20,390 bases of DNA from CAZONU01 sp965370045 (GTDB taxonomy: Bacteria; Planctomycetota; SZUA-567; JAKLDR01): positions 1 through 20,390 of the forward strand of contig CBDUSI010000081.1 of NCBI GenBank assembly GCA_965370045.1, in the 5' to 3' direction. The position numbers and the translations under genes were made by a program. Below are positions 6,757-13,110 of this stretch, piece after piece. The notes beneath the pieces were generated by a model. It saw nothing but the letters and a program-made list of their open reading frames with translations, was not told where the DNA came from and made no database searches. How positions within the stretch are numbered: position 1 is the stretch's first letter; each line of letters starts with the position of its first letter.

Positions 6757-7797
6757 ATGCCGAAAGTGTCTCTTGACGAGCTGGTCGACTTCGGAGTCAG
6801 GCTGCTGGCCAAACACGGTTTCTCCGACGACGACGCCGGGTACATCGCCGAAACCTCCGCGACCACCGAGGCCGCCGGGATTCACACCCACGGCGCGGTG
6901 CTGCTGGCGGCCATCGACGGCCAGGTGGGCTCGGCGATAGACGTCAAGGCCCGGCCGAAGATCGTAAGCGAACGCGGCGCGACGGCGCTGGTCGACGGCA
7001 ACGGCGCGGCCGGCGGGGTCTGCATGCGCCTGGCTGTTGACCTGGCCCGCAAGAAGGCCAAGGAGCACGGCATCGCCATGATCGCCGTCCGCAATACATC
7101 CTGGGTGGCGGCGCTGGGCGCTTACGTTATTCCGCTGGCCCGCGAAGGCTTCTTCGCGCAGCTCTGGGCGCAGAGCTCGCAGTGCCAGGACAGCACCGCG
7201 CCCGGCGGCAGCGACGCGCGCTTCAGCACCAACCCCGTGGCCCTGGCCTTCCCCACCGCGGGCGAGCCGGTGGTCGCCGACTTCTCCACCGCGGTGATGT
7301 CCATGGGCAAGGTCAACACGCTGGCCAAGGCCGGCAAGAAGGCTTCCCAGCCGGTATTCTTCACGAAGGCGGGCGAGCTCACCGACGATCCCAACGCGAT
7401 GATCGACGGCGGGGCCATGCTCACCGCCGGCGGGGACCTCGACGGGCACAAGGGCTACGCCCTGACCCTGTGGGACGAGGCGCTCACCGCCATGGCGGGC
7501 GGGAGCTGCAACCATCCCGAGCGCCAGCAGCGCCAGTGCTTCAACCTCACCGTAATCGACTCGACGGCCTTCGGCGACGCCGGCTACTACCGGACGGAGA
7601 TGGCCCGGATGATCGAGCGGATCAAGGCCAGCCGCAAGCGGCCGGGGGTGACGGAGATTCGCCTGCCCGGCGAGCGCATGTTCCGGCAGATCGCGGAGTC
7701 GAAGAAGAGCGGCGTGGAGATCGGCGCGGAGATGATTGAGAAGCTGAACGGCATCGCGGAGAAACGCGGGATCGAGCCCTTGAAAGTAATAGGCTGA
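6757..7797 (+). CDS. Ldh2/malate dehydrogenase-family NAD(P)-dependent oxidoreductase
   Basis: The 346-residue protein is full length for the Ldh2/YlbC/MdH family, which reduces or oxidises 2-hydroxy/2-keto or imino acids with NAD(P). Family features visible are GIHTHGAVLL near residue 41, STNPVALAFPT (157-167), VADFSTAVMSMGKV (173-186) and DGHKGYALTLWDE (229-241). Two active-site regions deviate. The usual HGVxRLP is HGAVLLAA, so the Arg is missing. The usual NSxHFGAAGYY is NTSWVAALGAYV, with W116 where the catalytic His normally lies. It may therefore act on a different substrate or by another residue. GAGGAG precedes the ATG. It lies between the VOC protein and a glycosyltransferase. Confidence 0.88.
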   Translation: MPKVSLDELVDFGVRLLAKHGFSDDDAGYIAETSATTEAAGIHTHGAVLLAAIDGQVGSAIDVKARPKIVSERGATALVDGNGAAGGVCMRLAVDLARKKAKEHGIAMIAVRNTSWVAALGAYVIPLAREGFFAQLWAQSSQCQDSTAPGGSDARFSTNPVALAFPTAGEPVVADFSTAVMSMGKVNTLAKAGKKASQPVFFTKAGELTDDPNAMIDGGAMLTAGGDLDGHKGYALTLWDEALTAMAGGSCNHPERQQRQCFNLTVIDSTAFGDAGYYRTEMARMIERIKASRKRPGVTEIRLPGERMFRQIAESKKSGVEIGAEMIEKLNGIAEKRGIEPLKVIG

Positions 7798-7813
7798 CCG
7801 GCGCACCCCCTTT

Positions 7814-8554
7814 ATGGACGCCGCCCCCGACTTCTCGCTGATCGTCCCGGCTTTCGACGAGGAGCAGGAACTGCCCCGCACGCTGCCGGTTCTTCTTGAG
7901 GCCATGAAGAAGTGTGGACGGCGCGGTGAGCTGATCGTCGTCGACAACAACTCCACCGACCGCACCCCGGAAATCGCCCGCGAGCACGGCGCGCGCGTGG
8001 TGTTCGAGGCGCACAATCAGATATCCCGCGCCCGCAACGCGGGCGCTCGAGCGGCAAAGGGCGCGCACCTCGTCTTCGTGGACGCCGACACGCTGATCCC
8101 GCCGGAACTCCTCGACGCGGCCCTCGCTAACCTGGAATCCGGCAAGTGCTGCGGCGGTGGCGCGGCGATAAGTTTGGACCGCTATCCCTACGAAGCCATG
8201 CGCCGCTTTGTGCGTTTCTGGAACTGGTACTCGCAGAAAGTCAGGGCGGCCGCAGGTTCGTTCGTCTACTGCCTCAAGGAGGCCTTTGATGACGTCGGGG
8301 GGTTCAGCGAACGGGTCTATGCTGCCGAAGAACTGTTCCTGTCCCGGGCGCTCCGGAAATGGAGCCGCAAGCACGGCATGGAGTTCAGGATTATCGCCGA
8401 GCACGCGGTGGTGAGTTCGGCGCGCAAGGCCGACTGGTTCACGCCGCGGCAGATGCTCTGGCCGACCATAATGATGACCCTGTTTCCATTCCTGCTCATG
8501 AGCCGGCGCTTCTGCTCGCTGTGGTATAAACGTCCGAAGGACAAAGATGCCTGA
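7814..8554 (+). CDS. Family 2 glycosyltransferase
   Basis: The 246-residue protein has the GT-A fold signatures of family 2. These are VPAFDEEQEL (11-20), the nucleotide-sugar site VVDNNSTD (42-49), N.ARNAGARAAKG, the DxD metal motif D90-A-D92 in VFVDADTLIPP, and DVGGFSERVYAAEEL with an acidic pair as likely base. A hydrophobic stretch near the C-terminus (about 214-230) could sit on the membrane. Donor and acceptor are unknown. The ATG lies 16 nt after the Ldh2 stop and has no obvious Shine-Dalgarno, so translation may depend on the upstream gene. It converges on queC with only 19 bp between and no terminator. Confidence 0.9.
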   Translation: MDAAPDFSLIVPAFDEEQELPRTLPVLLEAMKKCGRRGELIVVDNNSTDRTPEIAREHGARVVFEAHNQISRARNAGARAAKGAHLVFVDADTLIPPELLDAALANLESGKCCGGGAAISLDRYPYEAMRRFVRFWNWYSQKVRAAAGSFVYCLKEAFDDVGGFSERVYAAEELFLSRALRKWSRKHGMEFRIIAEHAVVSSARKADWFTPRQMLWPTIMMTLFPFLLMSRRFCSLWYKRPKDKDA

Positions 8555-8573
8555 TCGCCAGGGCGGCTGGGGT

Positions 8574-9203
8574 CTAGTTCTCTGCTGACGCTCGGCGCCG
8601 GCAGCTCTCGCAGCGGCCACAGGGCTCCATGTCCCCGCGGTAGCAGCTCCAGGCCAGCTCCAGCGGCGCGTCCAGGCGGCGGCCCAGCGCGACAATAGCG
8701 CGTTTGTCGAGCCCGGCCAGCGGCGCTGAGATCTTCACTTTACCGGCGGACGAGAAGGACAGCGTCGCGTTCGCCGCGGTGACGAAGTCCGCGGAGTTGT
8801 CCGGGAAGTTGACTGCCTCCTCGGCGTTGAACCCGGTGATTACCTCTCGGGCGCCGAGCTTCTCGGCCCAGGCGGCGGCGATGGCCAGGAACACTAAGTT
8901 GCGGCCCGGCACCCACACGGCCGCGGCGCTTTCGGCGTCGAGCTCTTCCGGCTGGGGCACGGTCGCGTCATTGGCGAAAGATGCCGGCAGAAGCTCGCGG
9001 TACCAGGGGAGTTGGACGCTGTGCTGCTCGGCGCCGTAATGCCCGGCGATGCGCCCGGCGGCGTGGATCTCGCGCGCTGCCGCCGGCTGGCCGTAGTCGA
9101 AGGTCAGGCAGAGCGATATCTCTGCGTCCGGCGCGCGGGTGGCCAGGGCCACCAGGGAGTCCAGCCCTCCGGAGAGAAGCGCGACGAAGCTCATTCTGGA
9201 CAT
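8574..9203 (-). CDS. queC: 7-cyano-7-deazaguanine synthase
   Basis: QueC converts 7-carboxy-7-deazaguanine to preQ0 using ATP and ammonia, on the path to queuosine and other deazapurines. The 209-residue protein shows the PP-loop SGGLDS (11-16), FDYGQ (35-39), VPGRNLVFLAIAAAWAE (98-114) and GFNAEEAVNFPD (124-135). It ends with the zinc-binding cysteines C187, C195, C198 and C201 in the C-x7-C-x2-C-x2-C arrangement typical of QueC. Length is normal to slightly short. An internal Met at residue 4 is an alternative start, since no strong ribosome site is seen for either. It begins 6 bp after the stop of the pabA-like gene, so translation is probably coupled. Other queuosine genes (queD, queE, queF) are not in the window. 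Confidence 0.93.
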   Translation of the reverse strand: MSRMSFVALLSGGLDSLVALATRAPDAEISLCLTFDYGQPAAAREIHAAGRIAGHYGAEQHSVQLPWYRELLPASFANDATVPQPEELDAESAAAVWVPGRNLVFLAIAAAWAEKLGAREVITGFNAEEAVNFPDNSADFVTAANATLSFSSAGKVKISAPLAGLDKRAIVALGRRLDAPLELAWSCYRGDMEPCGRCESCRRRASAEN

Positions 9204-9209
9204 GGCCGC

Positions 9210-9782
9210 TCAGTCGGCCAGGAAGTTGGCCAGGAGCTTGTTGCCTTCGAGGGTCAGGAAGCTCTCCGGGTGGAACTGCACGCCGGCCACGGCCAGTTCC
9301 CGGTGGCGGACGCCCATGACCTCGTCGGGGTCGTCGGCCACCCGGGCGCTGATCTCCAGGCAGTCGGGGATCGAATCGGCCGGCACGATGAGCGAGTGAT
9401 AGCGGGTGGCTTCGAAGGGGTTGGCCAGCCCTGCGAAGACGCCCTGCCCGTCGTGCTGCACCATGCTGGTCTTGCCGTGCATGATTCGCCCGGCGAGCTC
9501 GACCCTGGCGCCGAAGACCTCGGCGATGCACTGGTGTCCCAGGCAGACTCCCAGGATGGGGATCTTCCCGGCCAGTTCGCGGACCGCGTCACAGCTGATG
9601 CCCGCCTCCCTGGGGGTGCAGGGCCCGGGGGAGATCAGCAGCCGGTCGGGCTGCTTGGCGGCGATCTCCGCGGGAGTGATCTTGTCGTTGCGGAATACCT
9701 CCAGCTGGTGGCCCATTGAGCCCACCGCCTGCACCAGGTTGTAGGTGAAGGAATCGTAGTTGTCTATCACCAGGACGTGCAT
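9210..9782 (-). CDS. pabA: Glutamine amidotransferase, PabA/TrpG type
   Basis: The 190-residue protein is a class I glutamine amidotransferase subunit that feeds ammonia to chorismate for 4-amino-4-deoxychorismate (folate) or anthranilate (tryptophan). Hallmarks are VIDNYDSFTYNLVQ at the start, LLISPGPCTPREAG, the nucleophile C80 in GVCLGHQCI, RYHSLIV, and the catalytic pair H171 and E173 in VQFHPESFLT. Sequence alone does not separate PabA from TrpG, and many bacteria use one protein for both. No chorismate-binding partner (PabB/TrpE) is nearby. GAGAG precedes the ATG. It is the first gene of a two-gene unit with queC, downstream of the terminator at 9805-9835, although I see no clear promoter. 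Confidence 0.92.
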   Translation of the reverse strand: MHVLVIDNYDSFTYNLVQAVGSMGHQLEVFRNDKITPAEIAAKQPDRLLISPGPCTPREAGISCDAVRELAGKIPILGVCLGHQCIAEVFGARVELAGRIMHGKTSMVQHDGQGVFAGLANPFEATRYHSLIVPADSIPDCLEISARVADDPDEVMGVRHRELAVAGVQFHPESFLTLEGNKLLANFLAD

Positions 9783-9804
9783 GTCAGGCTCTCGGCAAGA
9801 AAAC

Positions 9805-9835
9805 GGCCCCGGCGCGTTCCTCCCGCGTCGGGGCC
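9805..9835 (-). terminator. Intrinsic terminator after the 581-residue secreted protein gene
   Basis: A 12-bp stem (9805-9816 against 9824-9835) is GC-only apart from one C/A mismatch when read on the minus strand, with a 7-nt loop. On the minus strand the stem is followed by GTTTTC. On the plus strand GGTCTGTTTTT follows, so it could work both ways. It lies 24 bp past the stop codon of the secreted protein gene and separates it from pabA. Confidence 0.75.
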
Positions 9836-9858
9836 GGTCTGTTTTTCAACGGGCCGGG

Positions 9859-11604
9859 CTACTCCTCCACCGGCGGTGCCGGCAGCGGCGCCGGCTTGTA
9901 CAGGCTGAAGTTGACGGTGCGCGTGCCGGAGGACAGGCCGCTCTTTACGACCATCTCGGCCACCACGTTCTTGGCCAGCTGCTCCTTGAGCACGGCGGGC
10001 AGCTTCTTGGCGAGCTGGTCGCGGACCGAGGCGACCTCCTTGGCGCTGAGCTGCCGCGCGCCCTTGTAGATGCCCTTGTCCTCGCGCTTGCCGCCGGCCT
10101 TGTTGCGCTTGCGGGCCTGCTCCAGGCCCAGGGCGTTGTGGATGTTCCGCAGGACCGCCGCGAAGTCCACGTCGGTGTCGCGGAAGGCCACGGTGAACTC
10201 GGCGGCGCGGTCCTCGCCGGACTCGAGCTTGAGCTTCCTGGGGAAGCGCTCGGCGCGCATGGCCATGCCCTCGGCCTCGAAGTAGACCGCCTTGTAGACG
10301 TCCATCTTGCCGTCGTCCACCAGGGGCACCTCTATCTCGCGCGATGCGCCGGCGACGTCCAGCTTCACCTTGACGATGGTGGCCACCCGCTCGATGGTCA
10401 GGGGCTGCTCCTTCCCGGTGCGGTTGGGCAGCTTGACCTGGTAGGACCAGAAGTTGAACTTGTCCTTGCCGACCGGCGAGGCGACCTCCGCGGTCTTGGG
10501 GGTGCTGATGGCGGCGGCCGCGGCCCAGTTCCACAGCCAGACCCAGTCGAAGCCGTGGTGCACGTCCTGGTCGCGCCTGGCGACGTAGCCGCTCTTGGGG
10601 TCCATCAGCTTGTTGCCGATCCAGCGCTTGAAGGACAGCTTGACCTGTCCCGGGTAGTAGATGTTGCCCGGCCGGACGAACTCCAGGATCATGACCTTGC
10701 GCAGGTCCTGCTTGGACTTGCGGGCGTTGGTCAGCCCGTCGACCAGGATGCGCACCCGGGAGGTCGAGGGATCGAAGCGCTGGAAGACCACCACTCCCGA
10801 GCGGCTCTCGCCGGGCTTGAAGTGCGCCATCGCCCTGCCGCCGCGGATGAAGCCGATCAGCTCCTTGGTCCAGTGACGGTGCTTGAACGTGGACCACTCC
10901 ACCGCCTCGCGGGCCAGGAAGCCGCTGGCCTCGGGGGTGAAGACGCCCTTGTCGGTGACCATCGTGAAACGCGGGGAGAGTGACGCTTTGCCGGGAGCGG
11001 CCTCCGCGACGTTGCCGTCCTCGGCGGCCTTGGCCTTGACCTTGGCGGCTTCCGCCTCGCTGTTGACGCAGGCGATGTTGAGCAGCTTGCCTTCCTTGTT
11101 CTTGATCTTCACCTCGATGATCGTGTTGGTGACGCTGAAGGGCAGCACCAGGAAGACCTTGTCCTTGCCGATCAGCGACTTGGGGCCGACTATCCGGGGC
11201 ACGAAGATCTCGACGGGCAGGTCGAAGACGAAGTCCTTGGCGCGCAGGCCCCAGGTCCTGAAGGGCGTTCTGGCGATGGGCTCCATGCCCTTCTCGTCGA
11301 CCGAGCGCGGCTCCTGGACGGAGACCTCTCTGCTCCCGATCTTGACCTTGATGGTCCGCGGGGCCATGGCCGCTGCGTTCTTGGCCTTCTGGTCGTCAGT
11401 GAACTTCTTGAGTTCGGCCTTGTGCTCGAGCTCCAACGCCTCGCGTTTGGCCTTGAGCGCTTCCTCCAACAGCTTGACAAACTTGGTGGTGGGGTATTTT
11501 TCGACAGGCGTGTCCCCGGCGGGCGGCTCCCCGGCGCGGACCTGCAGTCCGGCGAGAAGCAGCGCGGGAATCAGCGCGAAGGCGGGGCATATCTTCCTGA
11601 ACAT
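9859..11604 (-). CDS. Large secreted protein of unknown function
   Basis: I start at the ATG at 11604 because GGAGGG precedes it at 8-nt spacing and a signal peptide follows (MFRKICPAFALIPALLLAGL...). A longer open frame upstream lacks both. The product has 581 residues. After the signal, residues about 36-70 form a charged amphipathic helix (FVKLLEEALKAKREALELEH). A long mixed region then contains several strand-rich segments with W-rich patches (WVWLWNWAAAAAIS). A charged region (QARKRNKAGGKREDKG) is followed by a second helical part and a Pro-rich tail (APLPAPPVEE). No catalytic motif or known family is recognised. It has its own consensus promoter and a strong terminator, so it is a single-gene unit. 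Confidence 0.82.
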   Translation of the reverse strand: MFRKICPAFALIPALLLAGLQVRAGEPPAGDTPVEKYPTTKFVKLLEEALKAKREALELEHKAELKKFTDDQKAKNAAAMAPRTIKVKIGSREVSVQEPRSVDEKGMEPIARTPFRTWGLRAKDFVFDLPVEIFVPRIVGPKSLIGKDKVFLVLPFSVTNTIIEVKIKNKEGKLLNIACVNSEAEAAKVKAKAAEDGNVAEAAPGKASLSPRFTMVTDKGVFTPEASGFLAREAVEWSTFKHRHWTKELIGFIRGGRAMAHFKPGESRSGVVVFQRFDPSTSRVRILVDGLTNARKSKQDLRKVMILEFVRPGNIYYPGQVKLSFKRWIGNKLMDPKSGYVARRDQDVHHGFDWVWLWNWAAAAAISTPKTAEVASPVGKDKFNFWSYQVKLPNRTGKEQPLTIERVATIVKVKLDVAGASREIEVPLVDDGKMDVYKAVYFEAEGMAMRAERFPRKLKLESGEDRAAEFTVAFRDTDVDFAAVLRNIHNALGLEQARKRNKAGGKREDKGIYKGARQLSAKEVASVRDQLAKKLPAVLKEQLAKNVVAEMVVKSGLSSGTRTVNFSLYKPAPLPAPPVEE

Positions 11605-11637
11605 TAGGTGGCCCTCCGAAGAGCGGGCACGCGCCAA

Positions 11638-11661
11638 CACGGCCGGCTTCCCCCGGCTGTG
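11638..11661 (-). promoter_or_regulatory. Leader hairpin before the secreted protein gene
   Basis: CACGGCCGG (11638-11646) and CCGGCTGTG (11653-11661) pair in 8 of 9 positions around a 6-nt loop. The hairpin lies early in the predicted leader and leaves the ribosome site free. A role in mRNA stability is possible but unproven. Confidence 0.35.
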
Positions 11662-11675
11662 CACATTACGGGCGG

Positions 11676-11703
11676 ATTATAGTCTGCCGTGGGGGGCTGT
11701 CAA
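11676..11703 (-). promoter_or_regulatory. Consensus sigma-70 promoter overlapping a stop codon
   Basis: On the minus strand TTGACA (11703-11698), 16 bp, then TATAAT (11681-11676) match both hexamers exactly. The -10 contains the TAA stop of the upstream glycosyltransferase gene. Transcription would start near 11669, giving a leader of about 65 nt before the ATG at 11604. Confidence 0.75.
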
Positions 11704-12897
11704 ACCGTTTCGGCGCTCGCGGTCCTTCCGGGCGGAATTCCCTTCTTCGGCCTCTTCCGGCAGGGAAAGCAGCTCCGCAAAGAGGTCCTCGTAGTTCCCT
11801 ATCATCCTTGCCACGGTGAAGTTCCGGCGCACGGCCGCCTTACCCGCGGAGCCGGTTCGCGCGGCCAGGTCGCGGTCTTTCAGCAGCTTGCCCAGCTCCG
11901 TGGCCAGCTCCTCCGGCCGGCCGGCGGTGAAGGTCAGGGCGCCCTCCCCCGTCGGGCCCAGGATCTCCAGGACCGCCGGGATGCGGCTGGCGGCCACTGG
12001 CAGGCCGGCGCCCATGGCCTCCAGCAGCGCCAGGGGATGCCCCTCGGTGAGCGAACTCAGCGCGAAGATATCCATGGCCGCCAGGGCCGCGGGAACGTCC
12101 GCCCAGAAGCCGATGATCTGGGCCCGCTCGCGCAGTCCCAGCGCGCCGATGCGCTTGAAGAGCTTCTCGTGGAGCGGTCCGTCGCCCACGTATATCAGGC
12201 GCAGGGACTGGTCCTCGGCGGCCAGCCTGGCGAAGGCCTCCAGCAGGGTCAAGGGGTCCTTCTCGGGGCTGAGCCGGCCCACCGTGCCGACGACCCGGGC
12301 CTCGGTCGGCAGGCGCAGCCGCCTGCGGGCCTCGGCCCGCCCGGAGGGTACCTTGGCCTCGATTGCCGCCAGGTCCACGCCGTTGGGGAGGACTCGGACT
12401 TCCTCCGGGGCGATGCGCAGGCCAGCGGCCAGCGAGTTGGCTACGCTCCGGGACACCGCGGTGACCGCCTGGGCGCGGCCCAGCCAGAGGCGCTCGGCGA
12501 AGTGGCGCCAGGCGCGGCGCTCGTGGAAGTGATGGGTGACCACCAGGCTGCGGACCCCGGCCCTCCGGGCCACCAGGCGCCCGGCCATGGCCGCGTGGAA
12601 GAGGTGAGCGTTGAGCAGGTCCAGCCGGGCGGCCTGGAGCTGCTTGCGGAGGGCCCTCAGCGCCAGGAGGTCGCCGGCATGCCTGGCTCCCGCGCCCCAA
12701 CAGGGAATCCCCACCCGGGAGAGCTCACCCGCGTAGTACCCGTCGGCGGACTTCAGGCACCAGACGCCCACAACCTCGAACCTCTTGCGGGACAGCCGGT
12801 TAGCAAGCTCAAAGACCACCTTCTCGGCGCCTCCGGCGCCCAGTTCCGTAGTCAGTAAACCCACCCGGGGTGTGGCTCTCTCGGAGTCGGTGCTCAT
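11677..12897 (-). CDS. Family 4 glycosyltransferase (GT-B fold)
   Basis: The 406-residue protein has the two-domain GT-B layout. The N-terminal acceptor domain carries the Gly-rich loop ELGAGGAEKVVFELA (19-33). The C-terminal donor domain contains LPNGVDL (170-176), GRLSPEKD (207-214), YVGDGPL (236-242) and the EX7E motif E285/E293 in EGHPLALLEAMGAG. This is typical of retaining transferases that use nucleotide-sugars for lipopolysaccharide or exopolysaccharide assembly. A highly charged tail follows residue about 380. The ribosome site is weak (AGGA about 13 nt before the ATG). It is divergent from the BY-kinase gene, supporting a polysaccharide role. Sugar specificity is unknown. Confidence 0.92.
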   Translation of the reverse strand: MSTDSERATPRVGLLTTELGAGGAEKVVFELANRLSRKRFEVVGVWCLKSADGYYAGELSRVGIPCWGAGARHAGDLLALRALRKQLQAARLDLLNAHLFHAAMAGRLVARRAGVRSLVVTHHFHERRAWRHFAERLWLGRAQAVTAVSRSVANSLAAGLRIAPEEVRVLPNGVDLAAIEAKVPSGRAEARRRLRLPTEARVVGTVGRLSPEKDPLTLLEAFARLAAEDQSLRLIYVGDGPLHEKLFKRIGALGLRERAQIIGFWADVPAALAAMDIFALSSLTEGHPLALLEAMGAGLPVAASRIPAVLEILGPTGEGALTFTAGRPEELATELGKLLKDRDLAARTGSAGKAAVRRNFTVARMIGNYEDLFAELLSLPEEAEEGNSARKDRERRNGLTAPHGRL

Positions 12898-12992
12898 CTG
12901 CGGCAGTCATCCTACCCGGCAGGGAGGCGTTTGGCAAGTTGCGTGGCGGGCAGGGACTCACTTAGGTGGGGAAACATCAAGCGCAGTTGCTC

Positions 12993-13005
12993 TTTATCCG
13001 ATAAA
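12993..13005. promoter_or_regulatory. Inverted repeat in the GT4/BY-kinase divergent region
   Basis: TTTATC-C-GATAAA is a perfect 6-bp inverted repeat around one base, set in an AT-rich island (continuing ATATATGG) within otherwise GC-rich DNA. It lies in the 213-bp gap between two divergent polysaccharide genes and could be an operator acting on one or both. No clear -35/-10 pair is seen beside it. Confidence 0.4.
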
Positions 13006-13110
13006 TATATGGATGTTCCACGGGCGGCACCCTGCTTTCCGAGTCCCTGTGGTTTGATTTTGTGGTCCCGGCGGGTACTCTGTACTCGGCGAGACCCAGC
13101 GCGAGGTCAG

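Noticed and set aside
6337..8016. Minus-strand 559-codon frame opposite VOC and Ldh2 genes
   Set aside because: It spans two well-supported plus-strand genes and shows no recognisable protein family.
12931..13110. N-terminal extension of the BY-kinase
   Set aside because: The extra 60 residues are Cys/Arg-rich, cover the AT-rich control region and lack a ribosome site. The ATG at 13111 is better placed.
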